Source of the DNA: Corynebacterium maris DSM 45190
GTDB taxonomy: Bacteria > Actinomycetota > Actinomycetes > Mycobacteriales > Mycobacteriaceae
Assembly: GCF_000442645.1 (NCBI RefSeq)
Contig: NC_021915.1
Location: 1,178,001-1,242,000, forward strand
Length of the DNA stretch: 64,000 nucleotides
Direction of reading: 5' to 3'
The notes beneath the pieces were generated by a model. That model was given only the letters and a program-made list of their open reading frames with translations. It had not been told where the DNA came from and ran no database searches. Position 1 is the stretch's first letter, and each line of letters begins with the position of its first letter. A program made the position numbers and the translations under genes. Positions 8,134 through 17,219 of the stretch are shown here, one piece after another.

Positions 8134-8990
8134 ACCTCATCTCCGGCGTCCTCTCGGCCTCTCGGCCGATCAGCTGGGTCAACACCGCCTTTCCCTACGG
8201 TGCGGCCTACCTGCTCTCCGGCGGCTCGTTGGACTGGCTGTTCTGGGTCGGCGTCCTGTTCTTCCTGATCCCGTACAACATCGCCATGTACGGCATCAAC
8301 GACGTCTTCGACTACGAGTCCGACATCCGCAACCCACGCAAGGGCGGCGTGGAAGGCGCGGTGCTGCCCAAGCAGATGCACGCGCCGTTACTGTGGGCCT
8401 CCGTGCTCACGACCGTGCCTTTCCTCGTGGCGATGTATGCGGCCGGCACCGTGTCTTCCGCGGTCTGGCTGACCGTGGCCATGGCTGCGGTCATCGCCTA
8501 TTCGGCCCCGGGCCTGCGCTTCAAGGAACGCCCCGTCCTGGATTCGGTGACGTCCTCGACACATTTCGTCGCCCCCGCCTTGGTCGGCGCCACGATCACC
8601 GCCGGAGAGGTCAGCCTCTACTTCTGGTTCGGCGCCGTGGCCTTCTTCCTGTGGGGCATGGCCAGTCACGCCCTCGGCGCGGTCCAAGACGTCAAGGCCG
8701 ACCGCGAGGGCGAGTTGAGCTCCATCGCCACGGTCCTCGGCGCCCGTCTGACGACCCGGCTGTCCGCAGCGGCGTATCTGGTGGCGGCGGTGCTCGTCTT
8801 TTTCATCCCGCCCCCGGCCTGGGTGGTGGGCGTCGCCGGCCTGGGATACGTGGCCAACACCCTGCGGTTCTGGAACATCACCGACGAGACCTGCGAGGAC
8901 GTCAACCGTGCCTGGCGGGTGTTCCTGTGGCTGAACTACCTCGTCGGAGCCATCGTCACGATCTGCCTGGTGTCTGTTTACCTCGGCTGA
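8130..8990 (+). CDS. crtEb: Lycopene elongase (UbiA-family prenyltransferase)
   Basis: Adds two C5 units from DMAPP to lycopene, giving the C50 skeleton (flavuxanthin in C. glutamicum). The 286-residue protein has about eight membrane helices and both UbiA aspartate motifs: NDVFDYESDIRN and DVKADREGEL. GTG 8130 overlaps the crtYf stop, which fixes the start; a much longer open frame upstream is out of register with the conserved domain. It is the last gene of the operon. In the pathway the elongase acts before the CrtYe/Yf cyclase. Confidence 0.93.
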   Translation: MNLISGVLSASRPISWVNTAFPYGAAYLLSGGSLDWLFWVGVLFFLIPYNIAMYGINDVFDYESDIRNPRKGGVEGAVLPKQMHAPLLWASVLTTVPFLVAMYAAGTVSSAVWLTVAMAAVIAYSAPGLRFKERPVLDSVTSSTHFVAPALVGATITAGEVSLYFWFGAVAFFLWGMASHALGAVQDVKADREGELSSIATVLGARLTTRLSAAAYLVAAVLVFFIPPPAWVVGVAGLGYVANTLRFWNITDETCEDVNRAWRVFLWLNYLVGAIVTICLVSVYLG

Positions 8991-9031
8991 TCCTGACCTC
9001 TCCTCCCGGCCGAGGCACCCGGCGCCGCGGG

Positions 9032-9057
9032 CGACGGCCTCAAATACCGTCGAGGCC
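9032..9057 (+). other. Overlapping alternative hairpins between crtEb and argS
   Basis: CGACGG/CCGTCG (9032-9037 with 9047-9052) and GGCCTC/GAGGCC (9036-9041 with 9052-9057) are two short stems that cannot form together. They may give weak termination of crt transcription; no U-tract follows. Confidence 0.3.
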
Positions 9058-9067
9058 AGGGGAGCGC

Positions 9068-9073
9068 TAGACT
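9068..9073 (+). promoter_or_regulatory. -10 box for leaderless argS
   Basis: TAGACT ends 8 nt before ATG 9082, and no ribosome-binding site lies between them. This fits a leaderless argS transcript independent of the crt operon. Confidence 0.5.
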
Positions 9074-9081
9074 TTTGCCCC

Positions 9082-10734
9082 ATGACACCTGCAGACCTCG
9101 CCACACTGATCAAGGAGACCGCCACCGCGGTGCTCGAAGCGCACGACCTCGACTCCAGCGTCGTCCCGGACGCCGTCACGGTGGAGCGCCCGCGCAATCC
9201 TGAACACGGCGATTACGCCACCAACCTGGCGATGCAGGTGGCCAAGAAGGCGGGCGTCAACCCCCGTGAGCTCGCCGGTTGGCTGACGGAGGCGCTGGCG
9301 AAGGACGACGCCATCGACGTCGCCGACGTCGCCGGACCGGGCTTCATCAACATCCGTCTCGCCGCCGCCGCGCAGGGCGACATCGTGGGCAAAATCATCG
9401 CCGCCGGCGACAACTTCGGCTCCTCCGAGATCTACGCCGATGAGAAGATCAACCTGGAGTTCGTCTCCGCGAACCCGACCGGCCCGATCCACCTCGGCGG
9501 CACCCGCTGGGCCGCCGTCGGCGACTCCCTCGGCCGCATCCTCGAGGCCGCCGGCGCCGAGGTCACCCGCGAATACTACTTCAACGACCACGGCGGCCAG
9601 ATCGACCGCTTCGCCCGCTCCCTGGTCGCGGCCGCCCAAGGCCAGCCGACGCCGGAAGACGGCTACGGCGGCGACTACATCGAACAGATCGCCACCCGCG
9701 TGGTCGAGCAGCAGCCGGGCGCCCTCGACGGCGACGCCGCCACCGTCCAGGAGACCTTCCGTGCCGCCGGCGTGGACATGATGTTCGAGCACATCAGAAC
9801 CTCCCTCCACGAATTCGGCGTCGACTTCGACGTCTATTTCCACGAGAACTCGCTGTTCGAGTCCGGGGCGGTGGAGCGCGCCGTCGACAAGCTCAAGGAC
9901 AACGGCAACCTCTACGAATCCGAGGGCGCCTGGTGGCTGCGGTCCACCGACTTCGGCGACGACAAGGACCGCGTGGTGATCAAGTCCGACGGCGACGCCG
10001 CCTACATCGCCGGCGACATCGCGTACGTCGCCGACAAGTTCGACCGCGGCCACAGCCTGGCCATCTACATGCTCGGCGCCGACCACCACGGCTACATCGC
10101 GCGCCTCAAGGCCGCGGCCGCCGCCATGGGCTACGACTCCGACCGCGTCGAGGTGCTCATCGGGCAGCTGGTCAACCTGCTCAAGGACGGCGAGGCCGTA
10201 CGCATGTCCAAGCGCGCCGGCACCGTCATCACCCTCGACGACCTCGTCGAAGCCATCGGCATCGACGGCGCCCGTTACTCCCTGGTCCGATCCTCCGTCG
10301 ACTCCTCCCTGGACATCGACCTGGCGCTGTGGACGTCGCAGTCCTCCGACAACCCCGTCTACTACGTCCAGTACGGCCACGCCCGCCTCTGCTCGATCGC
10401 GCGCAAGGCCGGCGAGGCAGACGTCGACGTCGACGGCGCCGACCTTTCCCTGCTCACCCACGAGCGGGAAGGCGACTTGATCCGCACCCTCGGCGAATTC
10501 CCGGGCGTGGTCACCACCGCCGCGCAGCTGCGCGAACCGCACCGCGTCGCCCGCTACGCGGAGGAACTCGCCGGCGTGTTCCACCGCTTCTACGACGCAT
10601 GCCAGATCCTGCCCAAGGCAGGGGAGACGGCCGCCCCCATCCACTCCGCGCGCCTGGCCCTGGCCACCGCGTCGCGCCAGACCCTCGCCAACGCGCTCGG
10701 CATGCTCGGTGTCTCTGCACCGGAGCGCATGTAG
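9082..10734 (+). CDS. argS: Arginyl-tRNA synthetase
   Basis: Class I aminoacyl-tRNA synthetase charging tRNA-Arg in the cytoplasm. The 550-residue protein has an N-terminal Add1 domain (residues 1-90), the HIGH-type motif in SANPTGPIHLGG, the KMSKS-type loop as VRMSKRAGT and the C-terminal DALR anticodon-binding domain (VYYVQYGHARLCS onward). Length is normal. A TAGACT box immediately upstream suggests a leaderless start at this ATG. lysA follows after 18 bp, the arrangement also found in C. glutamicum, where the two genes are co-transcribed and respond to arginine and lysine. Confidence 0.97.
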   Translation: MTPADLATLIKETATAVLEAHDLDSSVVPDAVTVERPRNPEHGDYATNLAMQVAKKAGVNPRELAGWLTEALAKDDAIDVADVAGPGFINIRLAAAAQGDIVGKIIAAGDNFGSSEIYADEKINLEFVSANPTGPIHLGGTRWAAVGDSLGRILEAAGAEVTREYYFNDHGGQIDRFARSLVAAAQGQPTPEDGYGGDYIEQIATRVVEQQPGALDGDAATVQETFRAAGVDMMFEHIRTSLHEFGVDFDVYFHENSLFESGAVERAVDKLKDNGNLYESEGAWWLRSTDFGDDKDRVVIKSDGDAAYIAGDIAYVADKFDRGHSLAIYMLGADHHGYIARLKAAAAAMGYDSDRVEVLIGQLVNLLKDGEAVRMSKRAGTVITLDDLVEAIGIDGARYSLVRSSVDSSLDIDLALWTSQSSDNPVYYVQYGHARLCSIARKAGEADVDVDGADLSLLTHEREGDLIRTLGEFPGVVTTAAQLREPHRVARYAEELAGVFHRFYDACQILPKAGETAAPIHSARLALATASRQTLANALGMLGVSAPERM

Positions 10735-10752
10735 GAAGGTTCCCCTCGTTAT

Positions 10753-12090
10753 ATGACTGACTTCAACGACCTGCCAGCGCACGTCTGGCCGCGTAACGCC
10801 CAGCGCCAGGAAGACGGCGTGGTCACCGTCGCCGGGGTACCCTTGCCCGAAATCGCCGAAGACTACGGCACCCCGGTCATGGTCATCGACGAAGATGACT
10901 TCCGCACCCGTTGCCGCGACATGGCCGCGGCCTTCGGCGGGCCCGAACGCGTGCACTACGCCTCCAAGGCCTTTCTGACCCGTCAGGTCGCCCGCTGGGT
11001 CGACGAAGAAGGCCTGAGCCTGGACGTGGCTTCCGCCAACGAACTGGCGATCGCGCTGCGCGCCGACTTCCCGGCCGATCGGATCACCGCCCACGGCAAC
11101 AATAAATCGGTGCACTTCCTGCGCGACTGCGTCCGCGCCGGCGCCGACGGCCTCGGCCACGTCGTGCTGGACAACGCCGAAGAACTCGTCTTGCTCGACG
11201 CCGTCGCCCGCGGCGAGCACCGCGTGCAACGCGTCATGGTCCGCGTCAAGCCCAGCCTGGAGGCCCGCACCAACGCCAAGATCGCCACCGCCCACGAGGA
11301 TCAGAAATTCGGTTTCTCCCTGGCCACCGGGGAAGCCTTCGATGCGGCGCGCGCCGCGATCACCGCCGAAAACCTCGAGCTCGTCGGGCTGCACTGCCAC
11401 ATCGGCTCCCAGATCTTCGACGCCGAGGGCTTCGCCCTGGCCTCGGAACGCGTGCTGGAGCTGTACTCGCGCATCCACGCCGAACTCGGGGTCAGCCTGC
11501 CGGAGCTCGACCTGGGCGGCGGCTACGGCATCGCCTACACCGAGGGGCAGCGCCCCCTGGACGTGGACAAGGTCGCCCACGACCTGCTCACCGCCGTCGG
11601 CAAGACCGCCGCCGACCTGGGCATCGACGCCCCGGCCGTGTTCGTCGAGCCGGGCCGCGCCATCGCCGGCCCCGCCGGAGTCACCGTCTACGAGGTCGGC
11701 GCCATCAAAACCGTCGACGTCAGCGAAAACTTCACCCGTCGCTACCTCGCCGTCGACGGCGGAATGAGCGACAACATCCGTCCCGCACTCTACGACGCGG
11801 AATACGACGGACGGGTCGTCTCCCGCTTCACAGATGAAGAACCAGTCGCCTCTCGTGTCGTGGGCTCGCACTGCGAATCCGGCGACATCCTGATCGACGA
11901 CGCGCAGATCCCCGCGGACGTGACCACCGGAGATTACTTCGCCATGGCCGCCACCGGGGCGTATTCCTACGCGATGAGCTCCAACTACAACGCTTTCAGC
12001 AAACCCGCCGTGGTCACCGTGCGCGCGGGCGAGGCCACACTCATGCTGCGGCGCCAGACGGTCGACGATCTATTGGCCCTGGAAGGCTGA
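10753..12090 (+). CDS. lysA: Diaminopimelate decarboxylase
   Basis: PLP enzyme converting meso-diaminopimelate to L-lysine, the last step of lysine synthesis. The 445-residue protein shows the PLP lysine in VHYASKAFL, the HGNNKS segment, GLHCHIGSQ, the phosphate-binding DLGGGYGIAYT, VEPGRAI and the substrate-site GSHCESGDIL with its cysteine contributed across the dimer. AGGAAGG lies about 14 nt upstream of the ATG, a little far, so the start could be re-examined. It ends the argS-lysA unit and is followed by a strong terminator. Confidence 0.96.
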   Translation: MTDFNDLPAHVWPRNAQRQEDGVVTVAGVPLPEIAEDYGTPVMVIDEDDFRTRCRDMAAAFGGPERVHYASKAFLTRQVARWVDEEGLSLDVASANELAIALRADFPADRITAHGNNKSVHFLRDCVRAGADGLGHVVLDNAEELVLLDAVARGEHRVQRVMVRVKPSLEARTNAKIATAHEDQKFGFSLATGEAFDAARAAITAENLELVGLHCHIGSQIFDAEGFALASERVLELYSRIHAELGVSLPELDLGGGYGIAYTEGQRPLDVDKVAHDLLTAVGKTAADLGIDAPAVFVEPGRAIAGPAGVTVYEVGAIKTVDVSENFTRRYLAVDGGMSDNIRPALYDAEYDGRVVSRFTDEEPVASRVVGSHCESGDILIDDAQIPADVTTGDYFAMAATGAYSYAMSSNYNAFSKPAVVTVRAGEATLMLRRQTVDDLLALEG

Positions 12091-12128
12091 CAGAGGCCGC
12101 GCCCGGCGATTCCCGGGGCGGAGTCGCG

Positions 12129-12162
12129 GAAAGCCGCACCGAGATACATCGGTGCGGCTTTC
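12129..12162. terminator. Bidirectional terminator after lysA
   Basis: A 14-bp perfect stem (GAAAGCCGCACCGA with TCGGTGCGGCTTTC) closes a 6-nt loop GATACA. A-tract before and T-tract after serve both strands, so it can also stop the convergent MFS transcript. Confidence 0.9.
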
Positions 12163-12214
12163 ACGTGTGCCCCGCCATGTCCGGTAGGCAATGGCGGAGA
12201 TGGAAACCCTCCTA

Positions 12215-13489
12215 CTACGGGGTTTTTGGCGCCTTGGTGGAGCCGACGATAGTGATCTTTTTCTGCTTGCCGCCGCGGGGCTCCTTGGCGAAGAAGAAGC
12301 CGAACCAAGCGACTGCGGAGATGGCGCCCAGCACCATCCAGCTCCACCTCTCGCCCACGTAACCGGCGCTCACGGAATAAACGTAAGGGAAGACGAAGGC
12401 GCCGACGTTGCCCAGCGACAACACCAGACCAAAAGCAGTGGAGTAGTTCTGAGGAGAAATCTCGTCCGGGTATTCGGCGTGGGCGACGGTGGCCGGGGAG
12501 AAGTACATCGAACCCAGAATGCCGATCAGCGGGAGAACAACCCACAATGCGCTGCCCTCTATGAACGGCAGCACCAGCAGCAGGAGAACCAGCAGGCCGG
12601 CGGGGACCCACAACGTGGGGAGGAAGGAACGGGCACGGTCCGCGATGACTCCGCTCACCAGCGCCGCCGGGATGCCGAGAATCAGCATCAAAGCGCCGAG
12701 CAGGCCAGCCGACTCAGCGGAGAAGCCGAACTCGGATTCCACATAGCCGGGGCCCAACTGAGAGACGGTGAAGAGAGCGCCGTAGCCGCAGACGCTGCCG
12801 ATGCCGATCGCCCAGATGGAGCGGGACCGGAACACCTCGCCGGTCGACTCCCAGCTGAAGTGGCCGCCGTCGAGCCCCTTGACATAGTCCGGGGTCTTGA
12901 CGAAGAAGACTGCGGCGATGGCGACGACCAAGCTGATCACACCGGCGATCAGGGTGCTCTGGCGCCACCCGTAGGAGTCGATGAGGATGGTCCAGAGGTA
13001 AAGGCCCAGGGCGGAGCCGCCGGTGAAGCCGACTCCGTTGACGAGCCCGCCCACGACGAGGCGGGCGTGCTGGGGCGGAGCCCAGGCGGTCGCCAACGGG
13101 AAGGCCGCGCCAGCCATAAACGACATGGCGAGGCCGCCGAGGCCACGGGAGATGACCATCATGGTGTAGCTTTCGGCGACGACGAACAGGAGCGTCGAGA
13201 TCACCAGCGCAAATGCGCCCCAAACGGCGACCCGTTTGACGCCCCAGGCCGCTGCCGCGAAACCGGCGGGCACGTGGGCGACGGCGTAGCCGAGGAACCA
13301 GATGGAGACCAGAAGACCGATCTGGGTCAGATCAAGGGAAAATTCCTCTTGGAGTATCCCGAACGCCGGAACGGTGGCATACATCTGCAGTCCGTAGGCG
13401 AAAGAGAGCGACACTGCCATGACGATGGCCGCGTAACCGCGAAAATCCAGCGGGGGGCGACGCTTGTGGGCCACTTCTGTGGAAGCCAT
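12215..13489 (-). CDS. Major facilitator superfamily permease, substrate unknown
   Basis: A 424-residue, 12-helix MFS protein. Helices are obvious from residue 20 onward, with a cytoplasmic mid-loop around residues 205-225 (VKTPDYVKGLDGGHFSW). The SRGLGGLAMSFMAGAAFPLATAW helix and the GLVNGVGFTGGSALGLYLW helix are typical of MFS transport helices, but no substrate-specific motif is recognised. The open frame reaches 13555, but ATG 13489 is preceded by AAGGGAC and starts just before the first helix. It shares the transporter block with the symporter. It is convergent with lysA across a shared terminator. No linked catabolic gene hints at a substrate. Confidence 0.85.
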   Translation of the reverse strand: MASTEVAHKRRPPLDFRGYAAIVMAVSLSFAYGLQMYATVPAFGILQEEFSLDLTQIGLLVSIWFLGYAVAHVPAGFAAAAWGVKRVAVWGAFALVISTLLFVVAESYTMMVISRGLGGLAMSFMAGAAFPLATAWAPPQHARLVVGGLVNGVGFTGGSALGLYLWTILIDSYGWRQSTLIAGVISLVVAIAAVFFVKTPDYVKGLDGGHFSWESTGEVFRSRSIWAIGIGSVCGYGALFTVSQLGPGYVESEFGFSAESAGLLGALMLILGIPAALVSGVIADRARSFLPTLWVPAGLLVLLLLVLPFIEGSALWVVLPLIGILGSMYFSPATVAHAEYPDEISPQNYSTAFGLVLSLGNVGAFVFPYVYSVSAGYVGERWSWMVLGAISAVAWFGFFFAKEPRGGKQKKITIVGSTKAPKTP

Positions 13490-14168
13490 AAATAGGTCCC
13501 TTCTATCTAATAAATATCTCAAATAGGAACCTAAGAACCGTAACAATAATGTCACCTAAAGGAAACGCACTGATGTGCCAAGGTAAAATATCTGAGAGGT
13601 GATCGCCGGTGAATCGTGGGGACGGTATGGCTGCAGACCACATCTGTGATTCTTCCAGCGTACACCTTATTTCGTCTTTGCTTTGCCGGTCTCATGTGCG
13701 GGAACGGCGAGTTTTTGAGAGGCTGACTGCCGCGCTGCGCCTCTGAATTTTCCCACCCTCAGCGGTGGGGCTGGGCGGGGGGCTGGCTTTAGCACTGGAG
13801 GGAATGAATCTAATTCCTAGGATTTATACTCTTTCCCGCACTGATGGGCTACAAGAAGATTTTTCACGGCACCCGAAGCCTGCCCGGGCTCCTCTTGTTG
13901 TCGTCGGAACGATGAATGGTGGGGAAGCAAGGTCAGGTCCGCCGGTGCGAGGCACCTGCTGCTTGAATTTTTCCATGATCCTCGGCCATGATTCGTCGAT
14001 AAGAACCTGTGCTTCGGCAGCCTTGCCTGCCTCGATTTCGGTGATGGCGCAGATCCCGTTTTCGACGGTGAGTCCGCAGGCAGAGAACACCGGGGGTCAG
14101 CACGGCGGTGATGACGAAGGGAGACGTCTCTGCTCCAAAAGATGTGCCCGGCGTCCGGAAAGACGGAA
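13490..14168. other. Gene-poor region with possible gene remnant
   Basis: About 680 bp without a convincing gene. The part next to the MFS gene is AT-rich and should contain its minus-strand promoter. From 13824 to 14090 a minus-strand frame of 88 codons reads protein-like at first (ENGICAITEIEAGKAAEAQV, ESWPRIMEKFKQQ) and then becomes Arg/Gly/Pro-rich; it has no ribosome-binding site. It may be a decayed gene fragment. I do not recognise it. Confidence 0.3.
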
Positions 14169-14200
14169 CCGCCGCGGAGCCGTGTGCGGCTCCGCGGCGG
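14169..14200 (-). terminator. Terminator of the symporter operon
   Basis: A perfect 14-bp stem (CCGCCGCGGAGCCG with CGGCTCCGCGGCGG) closes a TGTG loop 22 bp past the small membrane-protein gene. The downstream tract on the minus strand is moderately T-rich. Confidence 0.8.
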
Positions 14201-14221
14201 CGGGGGAGGCAGAAAGTCGTG

Positions 14222-14350
14222 TCAGACGACCTTGCGTCCCTCTCGGCGTGCATCTCGGTAGTCCTTGATCACGCCGAAGGTGAGCTGGATCAGGACGATT
14301 CCAGCAAGGGCCGGCCAAACCAGGATGTAACCAGTCATCAGTGCGGTCAT
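14222..14350 (-). CDS. Small membrane protein, putative transporter small subunit (42 aa)
   Basis: A 42-codon gene whose ATG overlaps the stop of the symporter (ATGA, 14347-14350). The product begins MTALMTGYILVWPALAGIV and has one membrane helix (about residues 5-28), followed by a strongly basic tail with YRDARREGRKVV. Tiny partner proteins of this shape accompany some secondary transporters (for example the MetS family with NSS importers), so an accessory or stabilising subunit for the overlapping symporter is likely by inference. A terminator hairpin follows directly. It is short enough to be missed by automatic gene finding. Confidence 0.7.
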   Translation of the reverse strand: MTALMTGYILVWPALAGIVLIQLTFGVIKDYRDARREGRKVV

Positions 14351-16086
14351 TCGCGAACACCTCCCTTCGGGCCAGTGCCGTCGCCGTCACGTTCCAGGGT
14401 AGTGGTGGTTTCGACCTTCGCGGGCTCCTGCGTGACGGTGGTCTTGCGGGGCTCCTCGTCGTGGAAGGACTGCACTCGCTCATCGATGAGGTCGAAGTCG
14501 AAGTACTCCTTGCTGCGAAGGCTGATGAGCACGCACAGGGTGGTGCTGATGCCGTAAGCGACCAGCGCACTGATCAATGCCGGGTAGTCGCGGAGGAAGC
14601 CGAGGAAGATCGGCACCATGGCGACGAACATGACCGCTGCCGCGATTCCACCGGCCCAGCGGCCGAGGAAACCGCGGGCCAGGAGGCCCACCGCGGAGGC
14701 GGCGCCGATGGCGGCGAAGAGCTCGAACACCACGGCCTGAATGCCGAACATCGGGATCAGCTCGAAGCGGGTCAGCAGGAAGAAGACGACCGCGACCACG
14801 ACGGAAATGACGAAGGCCTTGCTGGTGAGGCGGTTCCAGTAGAAGCTCGCGATCACGGGGAAGACGAGGGCGCCCCACAGGCCGCCGACGAAGACCAGCA
14901 GATCCAGGATGTTGAAGTTGGCGAAGGCCAAGGCGACGCCGCAGGCGGTGGCGCCGATCATGGTCATGCGGCCGACTATCAGCATCGTCTTGGGCTTGAC
15001 CCGGCCGCGGGCCAGGTTCTTGCCGTAGATGTCGGTCATGGCGATTGCCGCCAGAGCTGAGATATCGGAGTCGGCGGTGGAGGCGAGCGAGCCGATCACC
15101 ATGATGAACAGCGCCACGATGAGGGCGACGGGCAGGAACTCCACGCCCATCTGGGGGATGAGGTTGTTGGGGTTGTCGTCCGCCGGCTGCATCCCGATCA
15201 TCGCCGCGATGACGCCGAGCATGCCTAGACCGATGACGGTGCCGGCGTAGCCCAAGGTGGCGGTGATGAAGGTGGACTTGATGCGGTCCGGACGCACCGC
15301 GAACAGACGCTGCGTGATCGTCTGGTTTCCGACTGCGTAGGCCAGGACCGCCACCATGTAGGGCGCGCCCTGGTAGAGGAAGGCGTCCTGCGACCAGAAG
15401 CTCGCCATCTGCGGATCCTGGCGCTCCAGGGAGGCCATGCCCGTCTCGAGCATGTCCGGGCCACCGGCGGCGAAGAAGATCGTCGGAATGATGATGACCG
15501 CGGCGCCCATCATGGCGGCCAACTGGACAAAGTCAGTGAGCACCGAGGCGCGGAATCCGGACCAGATCGTGTAGCCCAGGACGCCGATGGCGACCACCAG
15601 GACACCGGTGCCGAAGCTGAAGGGGGTCAGGATGTAAATCAGTGCTCCGGCGGCGGTGAAGTTCGCCGTCAGGCTGATGAGGCTGCCGGCGATATTTGAC
15701 ACCGCGAGCAGCATCTGGCTGGACGATCCGTGCCGGGCATGAACCAGCTCAGCGAGAGTGTGCGCGTGCGGCGCAAGCGATCGGAAGCGTTTTCCGAACG
15801 GGTAGATGCACAGAATCATCAACGCGCCCCATAGCCCGTAATGGATGGGGCCGGAGATTCCGTAGACGTAACCGGCCTCGGCGGCTGCGTAGAAAGAAGC
15901 CGCCCAGACCCAGGTCGCCGTCATTGACGAGGCGGAGAAACCGAAACCGATCGATCCGCTGGACACCATGAATCCATCGGCGTTTTCTTTGCTTTCCCGG
16001 ATGGTCAGGGTCAACAGGAAGGTGGCGCCGAAGAACGCGACCAACATCAATATCGTTGCCCATGAACTGAACTGAAAGCCGTCCAC
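14347..16086 (-). CDS. Sodium:solute symporter family transporter
   Basis: About 579 residues with 13-14 membrane helices. SLASTADSDISALAAIAMTDIYGK is split here as the SSS-family sodium-site helix (STADSDISAL) plus the following loop; FSASSMTATWVWAASFYAAAE matches the first core helix. The C-terminus is a charged cytoplasmic tail. Substrate is unclear: monocarboxylate (MctC/ActP-like) and urea-type SSS members are both candidates. The open frame extends to 16158, but GTG 16086 has GGAGG 4 nt upstream and begins just before helix 1; ATG 16134 is a third option. It is coupled to the 42-aa gene downstream and divergent from hom. Confidence 0.85.
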   Translation of the reverse strand: MDGFQFSSWATILMLVAFFGATFLLTLTIRESKENADGFMVSSGSIGFGFSASSMTATWVWAASFYAAAEAGYVYGISGPIHYGLWGALMILCIYPFGKRFRSLAPHAHTLAELVHARHGSSSQMLLAVSNIAGSLISLTANFTAAGALIYILTPFSFGTGVLVVAIGVLGYTIWSGFRASVLTDFVQLAAMMGAAVIIIPTIFFAAGGPDMLETGMASLERQDPQMASFWSQDAFLYQGAPYMVAVLAYAVGNQTITQRLFAVRPDRIKSTFITATLGYAGTVIGLGMLGVIAAMIGMQPADDNPNNLIPQMGVEFLPVALIVALFIMVIGSLASTADSDISALAAIAMTDIYGKNLARGRVKPKTMLIVGRMTMIGATACGVALAFANFNILDLLVFVGGLWGALVFPVIASFYWNRLTSKAFVISVVVAVVFFLLTRFELIPMFGIQAVVFELFAAIGAASAVGLLARGFLGRWAGGIAAAVMFVAMVPIFLGFLRDYPALISALVAYGISTTLCVLISLRSKEYFDFDLIDERVQSFHDEEPRKTTVTQEPAKVETTTTLERDGDGTGPKGGVRE

Positions 16087-17160
16087 ATCTCCTCCAATAC
16101 TTCGGGACCGAAGAATTGAATTGACCCGCGGCATCAGGGGGCCGGGGCGACGCGCCACGGCCTTTCGGTCCCACTAAAGCAAATACACACCATTCTGCCT
16201 ACGGGGCGATTTAAGCACCGAATCAACGTAACAGGGCTACCCAATCCAGACAAATCAAAGATTTGGCTATTTAAAGGCAGAAGTAGACGTGCTATGGTTG
16301 ATAATTTTTGAAAAATCTATTCTCTACGCTTTGCCGCAATACACGCCGGTGTTGCCCCGAGCTCGGGCGGCCGTCGGGCGGGAGGGGCTGTCGGCCGGGC
16401 AGCCCCCTCCGGTGCACCTCCCATTCTGTGAGCTGCACGTATGCGGGGAGCGGAGGGTGGGGTTTGGTGTGGGGGTTTATGTTCGAAAGGTATTTCCAGA
16501 TATTTACTGGATTATTTGCATTAATTATTTCTCCCGCTAGGAGCCTATTGGTCGGCATGTAGAATTTGAATATCACACAAGTTTCGTCAGATATTTTCCT
16601 GGTTTTCATGAGGGTACGGTCATTGGAATTTGAAGAGACAACGGGGATGAATTGCCTTGCCTTCTTTTGTCTATTTCCCGCATTTCCCGGGCGCGAAACC
16701 GACGCCGGACGGCTGCGGGGCTGTGCCGGGGGCGCACTTTTGGGGCCGGCCTCACCCTCACGCGCTGGCTAGTGGCGGTTCCGACGGCGCAGTGAAGCGG
16801 GGAGTCCCCACTATTGGGAGTCCCACCGAAGAGGCGCGCATAACCCTTATGTCTGTTATGGAATTCATAGAGGGAGTGTTCTGACAAACGGTTCAATAGG
16901 GGCTGGGAAAACGCATAAAGATGACGCCTGGACAAGGCGCCCTGTTCCGCAGCTGCCGCTCCGGCAGTTTCACCGGTTTTCGAGAATTTCCCTGCACATC
17001 CCCTCGTTGCTTCCGCTCTATCTGTCCCGTGTCGCGCGGGGCGGGGCCCCGGCCTTGGGGCGGGGGAGAAATATAAAACTCGTCATGTGTGCGGGCGGCC
17101 GGAGTCGGAAGCCCCGTCCCGGGCCCCAAAGCTTCGGGAGGAGGGTGAAAATGTACCGCT
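16087..17160. other. Long intergenic region between symporter and hom
   Basis: More than 1 kb without a gene I can support. 16180-16330 is AT-rich, as expected for the symporter promoter. 16381-16410 contains a GC-rich hairpin (GGAGGGGCTG pairing with CAGCCCCCTCC through one bulge). 16490-16680 is again AT-rich, and 16790-16830 has a repeated GGGAGTCCC element. Several short open frames exist on both strands, but none has both coding-like composition and a ribosome-binding site. A small RNA or decayed gene could hide here. Confidence 0.45.
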
Positions 17161-17213
17161 TGGTCTACACTGGGCTGGTGCACCCCCGGCCAGCGTGAGT
17201 GACCTCAGTTATC

Positions 17214-17219
17214 TAGACT
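17214..17219 (+). promoter_or_regulatory. Candidate -10 box for hom
   Basis: TAGACT would give a leader of about 65 nt before ATG 17294. A second possible -10, TACACT at 17166-17171, would give about 115 nt. No clear -35 accompanies either. Confidence 0.3.

Noticed and set aside
9067..11871. A 934-codon minus-strand frame over argS and lysA
   Set aside because: Same effect: a mirror of two well-conserved genes, with repetitive Val/Asp/Gly composition and no recognisable domain.
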